Shown piece after piece: positions 25,693-33,842 of a stretch of 37,531 nt of DNA. The translations under genes were made by a program, and so were the position numbers. The notes under the pieces are model-generated. The model had not been told where the DNA came from. It was given only the letters and a program-made list of their open reading frames with translations, and made no database searches. Every line of letters starts with the position of its first letter. Within the stretch, counting starts at the first letter, position 1. This DNA comes from Methanomassiliicoccaceae archaeon (lineage in GTDB: Archaea; Thermoplasmatota; Thermoplasmata; Methanomassiliicoccales; Methanomethylophilaceae): NCBI GenBank assembly GCA_003557905.1, contig PWNH01000102.1, positions 1 through 37,531 on the forward strand, in the 5' to 3' direction.

Positions 25693-26091
25693 ATGTCCAT
25701 GGAAGCAGCGCAGTTCCGTTTCTCCCGGGTTGTGGCGATAAGATTCCTCAGTCTGTTCATGGGGGGCGTGCTGGTTTTGACCGGCGTAATCCATCAATTC
25801 AACCCCGGACTCCTAAGTCTGGACCACGGTCTTGGGCTGGGTTTCCTGGCGGTGTTGCTGCCGATGCTGCTTGGACTTCTGATGGTAATATACGGTGTGG
25901 GCATCTGGATGGGATTCATTGAGGGAAGGCCTGAGATGTTCTACGTCGGCATCGCCCTCTACGCCCTGATGGCCGTACTCGGAATGTTGGCCTATTACGA
26001 GGGCCTGATACTTACCGCGGTCGGGGTCTTCGTGGTGTTCGGTTTCCTGAACTGCAACCAGTTAAAGGGTTATTTCGGTGTTTCCAAGTAG
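25693..26091 (+). CDS. Small four-helix membrane protein, first of three
   Basis: About 132 aa with four predicted membrane helices and a short polar tail ending in GYFGVSK. The family is not recognised. The frame is open upstream into the preceding gene, but ATG 25693 (or 25699) is about 24-27 bp after a strong TATA, CTATATATG at 25669-25677, and begins MSMEAAQF. The helices are rich in Gly and Leu with no channel or enzyme motif. It resembles the next two genes in size, topology and C-terminal tail (NQLKGYFG against RPQVKKFF and RPQVKEHYG), so the three probably arose by duplication. Confidence 0.7.
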   Translation: MSMEAAQFRFSRVVAIRFLSLFMGGVLVLTGVIHQFNPGLLSLDHGLGLGFLAVLLPMLLGLLMVIYGVGIWMGFIEGRPEMFYVGIALYALMAVLGMLAYYEGLILTAVGVFVVFGFLNCNQLKGYFGVSK

Positions 26092-26144
26092 ACTGGCGGA
26101 AATCATAATAATATATTTATATATTCAATTGCGGTATTAACGTC

Positions 26145-26507
26145 ATGGCTAAAAGACCATTTCTCATAACCCTGATAGGTGCCTTGTACCTGTTGATGGG
26201 ACTATCTATGGTGGCAGCAGGGATAGGCGTAGCGTTCCTGGACTTCTCTGTTTTCGACCCCGACATGGCAGGCGCAGGAGCCGTCATAGGGGGAGGGGTT
26301 CTGGTATTCGGGATCGTACTGCTGATAATCGCATACGGTTTCCTGAAAGGTTGGTCGATCATGTGGTACCTTGGCGTCATATTCTCCGCCCTGGGAGCCC
26401 TGGGCTCATTGTTCGCCCTGCCTGAGGCCGTGTTCATGCTGGTGATAAACGCCGTCATCCTCTACTACCTGTTCCGTCCCCAGGTGAAGAAATTTTTCAA
26501 GGTCTAG
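26145..26507 (+). CDS. Small four-helix membrane protein, second of three
   Basis: A 120-aa protein beginning MAKRPFLITLIGALYLLMG and ending RPQVKKFFKV, with four membrane helices. The KRP/ERP-(F/I)-L-(I/V)-TL-(I/V)-G start and RPQVK tail are shared with the following gene (26572-26955). A TATA-like run (ATATATTTATATATTC, about 26110-26125) lies close upstream. No function can be assigned. Confidence 0.72.
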   Translation: MAKRPFLITLIGALYLLMGLSMVAAGIGVAFLDFSVFDPDMAGAGAVIGGGVLVFGIVLLIIAYGFLKGWSIMWYLGVIFSALGALGSLFALPEAVFMLVINAVILYYLFRPQVKKFFKV

Positions 26508-26571
26508 CGGTTATTCCATTTTTAGGTAATCGCTCAGAAACCTTTTTCTCTTTCACCACCCAATCATCACC

Positions 26572-26955
26572 GTGGACGAAAGACCGATCTTGGTGACTTT
26601 GGTGGGCACGCTTCTGCTCGTTATAGGATTCTTGAGCATCCTGGAGGGGTATATGACCATCGAGAACGAGACCACCTTGCTCGGCATGGATCCTTTCTCC
26701 CTCGGGGTCTTCAGTCTGTTGGTCGGTCTGGCACTGATGATCTGCGGACTTGCCGCATTCTACGGCAACATATTATTCTGGTATCTGACCTTGGCCGTCT
26801 GTTTTGTTGCTCTGATAAACTCTGTACTGATGGTACCGGAGGGGTTGGTGCGTTTCGTATTGATCCTTATAGTGCTGAGCTATCTGACCAGACCTCAGGT
26901 GAAAGAGCATTACGGCATCGGTGACAAAGGCTCAACGAAACCTTATTCCCGATGA
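26572..26955 (+). CDS. Small four-helix membrane protein, third of three
   Basis: A 127-aa protein with GTG start (residues 1-16: MDERPILVTLVGTLLL), four membrane helices and a tail with RPQVKEHYGIGDKG. It is clearly related to the gene before it. Its last 24 bp overlap, tail-to-tail, the 3' end of the zinc-ribbon/membrane gene on the opposite strand. A weak CTTTTTCTC at 26542-26550 is the best TATA candidate. Function unknown. Confidence 0.7.
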   Translation: MDERPILVTLVGTLLLVIGFLSILEGYMTIENETTLLGMDPFSLGVFSLLVGLALMICGLAAFYGNILFWYLTLAVCFVALINSVLMVPEGLVRFVLILIVLSYLTRPQVKEHYGIGDKGSTKPYSR

Positions 26956-27366
26956 CCATTCGATGGTGCCGAGATTTGCCAGCATCCACATCTCCAACGC
27001 CTGCATCGCGAATCCGGCCAGCCATATTATTGACATCATGACGAGACACACAATGGTGAGGATCAAGAACCAGCCGTAAGCCAATGCGACCATTATCGAT
27101 GTCAGCAGTAAGCCTATAGCCATGAGATAGATCCCACGTTCAGTGAGGCCCATGTAGATGTGGCCGACGCCCCAGAGTCCGATGATACCGGGGAACAGGG
27201 CGAGGATCATCCCTATCTTGGGATCCCTCACCGGAGCGTCCTTCTTGGCCGCCGGCGGTGCACGTGGGATCTCACGGTAGCATTTGGGACAGGTGATGGA
27301 GTTATCGGGAACCGGGGACATGCAATGGCGGCATCTCTTGGTCATGGGTCTCAGCCTCATCATCAT
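26932..27366 (-). CDS. Zinc-ribbon protein with C-terminal membrane helices
   Basis: A 144-aa protein with an N-terminal zinc ribbon (RCRHCMSP and TCPKCYRE, two C-x2-C pairs), a Pro/Ala-rich linker, and three or four membrane helices from about residue 52. The segment GIIGLWGVGHIYMGLTERGIYLMAIG resembles the TM2-type helix-turn-helix found in many small zinc-ribbon membrane proteins. Several Met codons lie at the start; MTKRCRHC at residue 8 is an alternative. It overlaps the thioesterase by 4 bp on the same strand, so they share an operon. Role unknown. Confidence 0.75.
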   Translation of the reverse strand: MMMRLRPMTKRCRHCMSPVPDNSITCPKCYREIPRAPPAAKKDAPVRDPKIGMILALFPGIIGLWGVGHIYMGLTERGIYLMAIGLLLTSIMVALAYGWFLILTIVCLVMMSIIWLAGFAMQALEMWMLANLGTIEWSSGIRFR

Positions 27367-27794
27367 CTCTTTCTATCAGGGTCCAACCTGACCGCCAATC
27401 CTTGGAAGGTGGCGACATGCCTGTCGTTGTCATGGATGAGCACCTCATACAACGCATGGTTGCGGGTCGAGTTGATCTGCCTCGAAGTGGCGGTGATCCT
27501 GTCCCCCAATGCAGGACGATGATATGAGATGTTACAACTGAGGGCCACCCAGACATCATTTCCCAAATTGGATGACAATGCAAAGGCCTCATCGGCCAGG
27601 GTGAATATCGCGCCTCCATGTCCGGTCTCGATGCTGTTCCGCCTACCCTTCAGAGGCATGGAAACCACTGCGCTCTCGGGGGACAGGCTCTCAAGCTCTA
27701 TCCCCGTGGTGACCACGAACTCGCTTGACATGAGCTTCCTGGCGCGTTTACGACTGATCTCGGGGAGATCGGGATGGAAGCACTCCTCGTTCAT
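27363..27794 (-). CDS. Hotdog-fold thioesterase (PaaI-like)
   Basis: About 143 aa with a PaaI/4-hydroxybenzoyl-CoA thioesterase-like hotdog fold. SIETGHGGAIFTLADEAFALSSN matches the catalytic helix region of the family, with the Gly-His-Gly-Gly turn and the acidic residue (D/E) on the helix. It probably hydrolyses acyl- or aryl-CoA thioesters; the substrate is unknown. The open frame begins at 27806, but the second Met at 27794 (MNEECFHPD) is nearer the spacing expected from a TATA-like CTTTTATATG (minus strand, about 27814-27823). It is first of a two-gene unit with the zinc-ribbon protein, divergent from xseA. Confidence 0.82.
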   Translation of the reverse strand: MNEECFHPDLPEISRKRARKLMSSEFVVTTGIELESLSPESAVVSMPLKGRRNSIETGHGGAIFTLADEAFALSSNLGNDVWVALSCNISYHRPALGDRITATSRQINSTRNHALYEVLIHDNDRHVATFQGLAVRLDPDRKR

Positions 27795-27872
27795 GTTGCA
27801 TGCCATGTATTATCCCCATATAAAAGTTTGAATGAAAGGGTTTAACATTCTCTAAAACCTTGACCGTTCGAG

Positions 27873-29234
27873 ATGGATTCTACACTGGTCAGGGGAAGGG
27901 CCGTTAGCGATCCGGTGAGCGTCACCGATTTCAATTCCATCGCCCGCAGGATCCTGGTCAACTGCGATTCCCTCAATGATGTTTGGGTCCGAGGGGAGAT
28001 ATCCAATCTGATACGCGCATCATCCGGTCATTATTATTTCACCATGAAGGACGGCGGAAGTGAGTTGCGTTGCACACTTTTCCGAGGTGTTGCCCAAAAA
28101 CTGAGCAATCCTCCGCAGGACAAGGAGGAGGTTGTCGCCAAGGGCTCAGCCGACCTCTACATGGCCAGAGGGTCATACCAATTCAACATAACCGACCTGC
28201 GTCCTGTGGGAGTCGGCGACCTCCATGCCAAGTTCGAGGAGTTGAAGAAAAGGTTGATGGAGGAGGGTCTCTTCGAAGAAAGTCGCAAACGTCCGCTTCC
28301 CCGGTATCCGGACACCATAGGAGTCGTGACCTCACCGACCGGTTCTGTGATCCGGGACATAATCAACGTTGCTTCAAGGCGTTACCCCTGTCGCATCATA
28401 CTCGCGCCGGCACAGGTCCAGGGAACGGGATCATCCGAATCCATTGTGAGGGCGATGTCGCTACTGGTCAGGTACGGTGTGGACCTTATGATAGTTGGAA
28501 GGGGGGGTGGTTCTCTCGAGGATCTGTGGCCTTTCAACGAGGAGGCTGTGGCCAGGGCCATATACTCCTGCCCTGTCCCGGTTATTTCCGCGGTAGGCCA
28601 TGAGACCGACTATTCCATATCCGACTTCGTTGCCGACAGACGGGCTGAGACTCCTTCAGCGGCTGCGGAGATGGCGTTGCCAGATCTAGGGCTGGAGAAA
28701 AGACACCTGCTTCAGCTGGTGTCCAAAGGCGACAGGGCTCTGATGCGTTCATCTGAAACAGCCTATCGGGAATTCTTGGCGCTGGACCGCATGTTGGCCC
28801 CGAGGCGTGCCCAGGAGAAGCTGCAACAGCTGATGCAGAGAGTTGACGACCTCGATGATGACATGGTCCGTAGTGTCAAGATGAGAGGGGAGCGGCTAGT
28901 CACCCGGATAGATGGTCTGAGATACCGTCTCTCACCGGTCCATGCCAAACTCATGGTCGATGGGGCCGGGAAGGAGTTGGTTCAGTTGTGTGAGAGGTCG
29001 GATGCCCTTGTGAGCTCCAGATTGAACGAGGCGTTGTCAAGGCTTCAGAATCTGGAAGGATCGATGAACGCCCTCGATCCTCTCAAAGTACTCGACCGCG
29101 GATACTGCATCGTCATCGGAACCGACGGGAAACCGATCTCCAGCATAGAGGACGCGGGCGTGAACGAAATGGTGAGAATGAGGCTTCAAGACGGTTATCT
29201 GAGTGCGGAGATCAAGGACAAGGAGATGTTATGA
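27873..29234 (+). CDS. xseA: Exonuclease VII large subunit
   Basis: A 453-aa protein matching XseA over its full length. The N-terminal OB-fold (about 15-110; VWVRGEISNLIRASSGHYYFTMKD) binds single-stranded DNA. The catalytic domain follows, with IGVVTSPTGSVIRDI, RGGGSLEDLWPFNEEAVARAI, PVISAVGHETDYSISDFVADRRAETPSAAAE. A coiled coil and the C-terminal GYCIV segment complete it. ExoVII cuts single-stranded DNA from both ends without metal and trims mismatched or displaced strands. Its 3' end overlaps xseB by 4 bp. The upstream gap of 66 bp is a divergent promoter with the thioesterase. Confidence 0.96.
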   Translation: MDSTLVRGRAVSDPVSVTDFNSIARRILVNCDSLNDVWVRGEISNLIRASSGHYYFTMKDGGSELRCTLFRGVAQKLSNPPQDKEEVVAKGSADLYMARGSYQFNITDLRPVGVGDLHAKFEELKKRLMEEGLFEESRKRPLPRYPDTIGVVTSPTGSVIRDIINVASRRYPCRIILAPAQVQGTGSSESIVRAMSLLVRYGVDLMIVGRGGGSLEDLWPFNEEAVARAIYSCPVPVISAVGHETDYSISDFVADRRAETPSAAAEMALPDLGLEKRHLLQLVSKGDRALMRSSETAYREFLALDRMLAPRRAQEKLQQLMQRVDDLDDDMVRSVKMRGERLVTRIDGLRYRLSPVHAKLMVDGAGKELVQLCERSDALVSSRLNEALSRLQNLEGSMNALDPLKVLDRGYCIVIGTDGKPISSIEDAGVNEMVRMRLQDGYLSAEIKDKEML

Positions 29235-29461
29235 TGGAAGAGGAGCGGAAGGAGATGGCGTTCGAGGAGGCCTTGGCCGAGCTCGAGGCATTGGTTCAGA
29301 AGCTTGATGATGGCGAATTGGGTCTGGAGGAGAGCCTGAGTGTGTATGAGAGGGCCGTGGAGCTGAGGGACCTTTGCCGTAAACGCCTGGAAGAGTATGA
29401 CCGCCGGGTCAGCAAACTGATGGAGAAGGACGAGGATCTGGTGGTAGAGGATTTCGACTGA
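29231..29461 (+). CDS. xseB: Exonuclease VII small subunit
   Basis: A 76-aa acidic helical protein with the XseB pattern: MAFEEALAELEALVQKLDDGELGLEESLSVYERAVELRDLC. It forms a helical hairpin; several copies bind the XseA coiled coil and are needed for assembly. It starts inside the xseA stop (ATGATG overlap), with the second Met equally possible. Its stop abuts the convergent DUF4435 gene, which ends 1 bp later. Confidence 0.94.
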   Translation: MMEEERKEMAFEEALAELEALVQKLDDGELGLEESLSVYERAVELRDLCRKRLEEYDRRVSKLMEKDEDLVVEDFD

Positions 29462-30355
29462 TCAGTCCCAAAGGTGGAGGCCGTTGTCCTCACCCCATTC
29501 CTTTATGGCGGTGTACAGCCCGGTATCATAGAAATCCTCCCGGGTGTAGGATAGCCTCAGAGTACCGGAGAGCATCCCCTGGTTCATTGAGCGGGCATTG
29601 TAAAGCCCGACAGATTCCCGTAGTGCCAACAACAGGATGCTGACCATGTCGTGTCCCCTGCATATCACCCAGGGGTCGTACTTCTTCTTAAGTTCCGCCT
29701 CCAGGTCCTGTTGGACGTTCTTTTTGTTGGTTGTGCTATGGTCCGAAAGGGAGAAGATATGGTCGACCATCCTCTTGTTGTCGGTGGATATCTTGGCGGT
29801 GTCGACGAAGCTACGGTGGTTTATGTCCCGGAAAGAAAGGTTGTAATCCTTCTTCAGGGAGAGGAACATGAGCATCCCCAATGGAAGGGAGGACTTGATT
29901 ATCGCCTCCTTCACGGAATCCCCTGTCCTCTGCTTGAATCGTGCGATCTCATCCCGGTCACCATACTCCCAAAGGACGGAGTCCAGTGCGGATGAGCGCA
30001 TCAGTGCCGTCTCTAGATCGTGACAATCGGTGACGAAGAGGTGTTCATCGAATTTCTTGCCCAGGAGAAGATCGTAATCCTGGTCCACGATGCCCGAGGT
30101 GAGTCTGTCCCCGCGGTTGTCGACCATCTCCTTAACGGTGATCCTCACATTGTCCTTGGAATGGGCTATGACCACTTGACACTCGGATGGGTTGGTGAAC
30201 TTTCCATACAGACGCGAATCCGTCACCCCTTCGACCACAAGGAATGCACCTCGGTATTTGGATCTCCGCATGGACATCTCATTGGCGACCTCATAAGGCT
30301 GGATGTGCCGCCTCAATTCAGACCACCAGTTCCACAGTGAGGTCCCAACGGTCAT
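29462..30355 (-). CDS. ariB: DUF4435/TOPRIM protein, PARIS AriB-like
   Basis: A 297-aa DUF4435 protein. Counting from the ATG at 30355, a TOPRIM-like acidic set is visible: E42 in LVVEGVTDSRLY and D91, D93, D95 in GIVDQDYDLL; FVTDCHDLETAL follows. In PARIS, AriB is the TOPRIM nuclease effector released by AriA when a phage anti-restriction protein is sensed, after which it cleaves host tRNA and stops growth. Here it directly follows an AAA ATPase and overlaps it by 38 bp, the gene order of PARIS. A TTG at 30361 extends the frame by two codons, but ATG is more likely. The pair assignment is from family architecture, not from a search. Confidence 0.8.
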   Translation of the reverse strand: MTVGTSLWNWWSELRRHIQPYEVANEMSMRRSKYRGAFLVVEGVTDSRLYGKFTNPSECQVVIAHSKDNVRITVKEMVDNRGDRLTSGIVDQDYDLLLGKKFDEHLFVTDCHDLETALMRSSALDSVLWEYGDRDEIARFKQRTGDSVKEAIIKSSLPLGMLMFLSLKKDYNLSFRDINHRSFVDTAKISTDNKRMVDHIFSLSDHSTTNKKNVQQDLEAELKKKYDPWVICRGHDMVSILLLALRESVGLYNARSMNQGMLSGTLRLSYTREDFYDTGLYTAIKEWGEDNGLHLWD

Positions 30356-31358
30356 GGACAACCTGTGGCGAATGGGTTGCCATGATGATCTGCAGATCCC
30401 GGGCCCTTCCGATGCTCAGGAACAGGGAGGCTATGCACTGCTGCCATGTTATGTGCAGGGATATCTCCGGTTCATCGATTATCACCAGGCCTCCAGGGGT
30501 GGCCTCGAACATCATGGCGTACAACAGTAAAAGAAGCTGTTTCTCACCGGACGACAGCTTGGATACCTTGATGACCTTACCTTCGTCGAGGGTGACTTTG
30601 AAACCTTCATGGGAATCGAGACTGAGTGTTTTCCGGAACAACATCGGATTGATGATATCCAGCAGTGCCGCTGCGCTCTCGGCCAAAGGGTATAGGGCAT
30701 CAGCAACCTTGGATAGCCTGTACAGGTCTTTCAGTTGTTTTTCTGACCACTGTGTGGGTTCATTGTCGAGTAGTTCGCCCACTAAGCTGTCATCGATCAT
30801 CTCAGGTATGAGTCCGGCTTCCCTCGCCATGGTCATCCTGGCCCTCACCTCATGGAGTTTCGAATGGGGGTCAGGGAAGGATGCATCACCAAGCTCATCA
30901 TCCTCGGAACCGACCCATATTGTTTCCGCCATGGATATGAACTCCTTGTATGTCTCAGCGATACGTTGTGAATTGGCATCCAAAGCGGATACATATCTTC
31001 CCTCCGATTCCTCTATGAACAGCCGTTGCGGGCCCAGGTAGTAGACGGAATGCAGATCGCCCACCTCATCTTTGGTCATCGGTATGATGTTCCCGGAGTC
31101 GAGCAATGTGACCTCCATCACTTCGTCCTTAAGGAACACAAGTACCATTCCCTCATCGAAACCGAATTCCAACCGCCGGAACGGGATGGCATCCAATTCC
31201 TCCCATTCACCGTTGAAGGCCAAACACACCATCTTCACCAAGGTGCTCTTTCCCAGTCCGTTCGGGGAGTGGACTATGGTCAGACCATCCTCCTTCAGCT
31301 CTATCATGTGGTTGAACCGCGTGAACAGACCATCGACCTTAATCCAATTAAGTTTCAT
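30318..31358 (-). CDS. ariA: ABC/SMC-like AAA ATPase, PARIS AriA-like
   Basis: A 346-aa ABC-type AAA ATPase of the AAA_15/AAA_21 kind. Walker A is HSPNGLGKST near residue 32, the signature is KLSSGEKQLLLL, Walker B is LVIIDEPEISLH, and the switch His is MATHSPQ. Between them is a moderate insertion of helices, shorter than a full SMC coiled coil. With the DUF4435 gene it forms the two-gene PARIS layout, where AriA is the sensor and holds AriB inactive. The start at 31358 has GGGGATA upstream and a TATA-like CTTTTATC (minus strand, about 31388-31395). It is divergent from the TPR-like gene. Confidence 0.82.
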   Translation of the reverse strand: MKLNWIKVDGLFTRFNHMIELKEDGLTIVHSPNGLGKSTLVKMVCLAFNGEWEELDAIPFRRLEFGFDEGMVLVFLKDEVMEVTLLDSGNIIPMTKDEVGDLHSVYYLGPQRLFIEESEGRYVSALDANSQRIAETYKEFISMAETIWVGSEDDELGDASFPDPHSKLHEVRARMTMAREAGLIPEMIDDSLVGELLDNEPTQWSEKQLKDLYRLSKVADALYPLAESAAALLDIINPMLFRKTLSLDSHEGFKVTLDEGKVIKVSKLSSGEKQLLLLLYAMMFEATPGGLVIIDEPEISLHITWQQCIASLFLSIGRARDLQIIMATHSPQVVHDRWDLTVELVV

Positions 31359-31428
31359 CTTATCCCCAGTTGTTTGCCTTTAGGTTGATAAAAGGTTTAT
31401 GCAAGTGATGTGGGAACCGCAGGGCCGG

Positions 31429-32307
31429 ATGAGGATAAGAACAAATACAAGTAAGTTGTCGAAGCGGGTCATGGAGGAGAATGACACCCGTTTCCAAAAG
31501 GTGGGTGCCCTCTTGGGCAAGAAAGAACTGCAGGAAGCCTATATGGAGGTCGAACGCATAATCAATTCTTCCCGTCCCTTCCCTTTCACATTGATGAAAT
31601 GTGCCGCTCTGCTGCTGACGGTTGACAAAAAGGAGAGAAGCGACGAGGTCGCATCCATGGCCTTGGGGTGTCCTCTGAAGGATGATGACGAGATAGTACA
31701 ACTGTCGATTGCGATGAGAGGATTGGGCAGATACGGGGATTCCCTGTCACTTCTAGAGCGAGTCGGCACCGACCTGCCAGGTCTGGATCTGGAAAGGGCG
31801 AGGACATTGATTGCATCCGGTGATGCTGACTCCTGCCTAGAAATTCTGGATTCTATCGCGGGGATCGAGGCCGACCTGATAAGATGCGGGGCGCTTTCTC
31901 GGACCGGGTCCCATGATGAGGCGATCGCACTTGCGAAAAAAATTGTGGAAGACCGGGGTTTGGACTATGAGACTGGGTCACTCCTTCTAGGGTCGATGTT
32001 GAGGGCGGGATTGGTCAAAGAGGCCAAACGTCTGGCGAACTCCATGGTTAAAGATGCAAAGGATGCCGACAGTCTGGCGCTGAAGGCATATGTCATGCGC
32101 ATTAACGGCCGTACCCCCGCGGCGATGAACTATGCCAATCAATCACTCCTCAAGGAACCCTGCCACATCGGTGCCCTTTGGAACCTGGCCCTCTGTCTTT
32201 TAGAGAAGGGCAGGAAGGACGAGGCCAAGCTTCTTGCGGGGGCTATAAACGAAGCCTCCCCGGCAAGCCCTCTGGCCTTGGAGATCCTCGACCTGTGCAA
32301 CAGATGA
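31429..32307 (+). CDS. TPR-like repeat protein
   Basis: About 292 aa of helix pairs resembling tetratricopeptide repeats (LLGKKELQEAYMEVERI, LRGLGRYGDSLSLLERV-like units, and C-terminal LLKEPCHIGALWNLALCLLEKGRKDEAKLL, the most TPR-like repeat). No enzyme motif or membrane segment is visible, so it is probably a cytoplasmic protein-interaction scaffold. The start is uncertain: ATG 31399, 31429 and 31471 share the frame. A TATA-like GATAAAAGG at 31386-31394 makes 31399 too close, and 31429 or 31471 more likely. It ends 1 bp from the convergent trkH gene and is divergent from the PARIS pair, but is not an obvious part of it. Confidence 0.7.
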   Translation: MRIRTNTSKLSKRVMEENDTRFQKVGALLGKKELQEAYMEVERIINSSRPFPFTLMKCAALLLTVDKKERSDEVASMALGCPLKDDDEIVQLSIAMRGLGRYGDSLSLLERVGTDLPGLDLERARTLIASGDADSCLEILDSIAGIEADLIRCGALSRTGSHDEAIALAKKIVEDRGLDYETGSLLLGSMLRAGLVKEAKRLANSMVKDAKDADSLALKAYVMRINGRTPAAMNYANQSLLKEPCHIGALWNLALCLLEKGRKDEAKLLAGAINEASPASPLALEILDLCNR

Positions 32308-32308
32308 A

Positions 32309-33838
32309 CTATTTTCGCATCTTTTTCGACCGGTGACTATGCCTCTGGAACTCCTTCCAGAAGGCAGGCGTCAATAGCACGAAGACCGTTATCAGCTCCA
32401 GACGTCCGGCCCACATCGCGAATATCAATGTGACCTTCGCAACGGGGTTCATCCAGGCATAGTCGCCATACGGACCGACGGCACCCATTCCGGGACCGTG
32501 GTTCGATATGCAGGCCGCCACAGCACTGAACGACTCAGTCACTGGCACCCCTGTGGCCAAGAGTATGAATGTGGCACCTATCAGTGTGGCTATGAACAAC
32601 AAGACCATGGCGATCGTAACGGCGACGGCGTCATCGCTTACCGACTTTCCATCCATCTTCATGGTTATGACGGCGCGGGGGTGTATCTGTCGCAGCATCC
32701 CCTGATAGAGGTATTTCACGGCAACAACCGCACGGGACATCTTCAGACCACCGGCGGTTGAACCACTGCTCGCCCCCACCAACATAATCACCAATATGAT
32801 CATCTGGATGAAGACAGGCCATACGGTATAATCGTCGACGGCGAATCCGGTCGATGTGAATGCAGACATTATGTGGAAGGTGGAATGCCTGAGCGTCTCC
32901 TCACCCTCGTTGAGAAGATTGAAGCCGTCCATGTGGAAATTCAACGCCAGGAAAGAGAATGTAGTCAGTATCAGGACTACAATGGCGAATGTCCTGAACT
33001 CCGTGCTCTCCACATACGCCTTCGGCTCGCGTTGATACAATGCGCGGTAATGGAGATAGAAATTGGTCGCACCGAGGAACATGAACAGTATCACGATCCA
33101 TTGGATCGCAGGACTGAAATGCGCAAGGCTGTCCGAGTGGGGAGAGAAACCTCCTGTGGACATTGTCGAGAACATGATGGTCAATGAATCATAGAGTGAC
33201 TCGCCCATCAGTAGTATCAAGAGCACCAGACAACCAGAGAGGAGGAGGTAGATGTGGTGGAACTCCTTGCCCGCCTCACGTATCCTGAATGTGAAATTGT
33301 GAACGTCCATTCCCGGGAATTCGTTCTTGAATAGGTTCCTGCCCCCTATGCCGAGCATGGGGAGGATTGTCACGAAGACCATGATTATACCGGCACCGCC
33401 CAACCATTGTGTGAAACTCCTCCACAACAGGAGGCTTGCCGGCCAACTCTCGATGTTCGTCATTATTGTAGCGCCGGTGGTTGTGAAACCGCTCATGCTC
33501 TCGAAACAAGCGTCCAGAAACCCCATTCCGGCGATCACATAGGGTATGGAACCGGCGAACATCGCGATTATCCAAGCCCCGGACACCAGGAATATACCCT
33601 CCACAGGTCTCACTGTCTGACTCGGGCTGCAGAATGTAATCAACGGGAGGGCGATGATCAAGCAGATGATCAGTGGCGCCACGAACATCGTGAGGTCTTC
33701 AGCAAAGATGTAGGCGGCAATGAGGGGTATGACGAGGGCTGCTGCCAGATAGAGGAGGATGACCCCTGTAAGATATGCTAGGGTGTTCTCATAGACCGAG
33801 AATCTCGCCATCATACCTTTGTCCCGATCCATCTTCAT
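32309..33838 (-). CDS. trkH: TrkH family potassium uptake channel subunit
   Basis: A 509-aa membrane protein with the four pore-loop repeats of TrkH/KtrB. The filter regions are SGFTTTGAT, STGGFSP, SAFTSTGFA and SNHGPGMG, each with the key Gly. It forms the K+ pathway in the membrane and is gated by TrkA. Its start follows the trkA stop by 4 bp, so the two are translated from one mRNA. Length and topology are normal for the family. Confidence 0.94.
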   Translation of the reverse strand: MKMDRDKGMMARFSVYENTLAYLTGVILLYLAAALVIPLIAAYIFAEDLTMFVAPLIICLIIALPLITFCSPSQTVRPVEGIFLVSGAWIIAMFAGSIPYVIAGMGFLDACFESMSGFTTTGATIMTNIESWPASLLLWRSFTQWLGGAGIIMVFVTILPMLGIGGRNLFKNEFPGMDVHNFTFRIREAGKEFHHIYLLLSGCLVLLILLMGESLYDSLTIMFSTMSTGGFSPHSDSLAHFSPAIQWIVILFMFLGATNFYLHYRALYQREPKAYVESTEFRTFAIVVLILTTFSFLALNFHMDGFNLLNEGEETLRHSTFHIMSAFTSTGFAVDDYTVWPVFIQMIILVIMLVGASSGSTAGGLKMSRAVVAVKYLYQGMLRQIHPRAVITMKMDGKSVSDDAVAVTIAMVLLFIATLIGATFILLATGVPVTESFSAVAACISNHGPGMGAVGPYGDYAWMNPVAKVTLIFAMWAGRLELITVFVLLTPAFWKEFQRHSHRSKKMRK

Positions 33839-33842
33839 CGCC

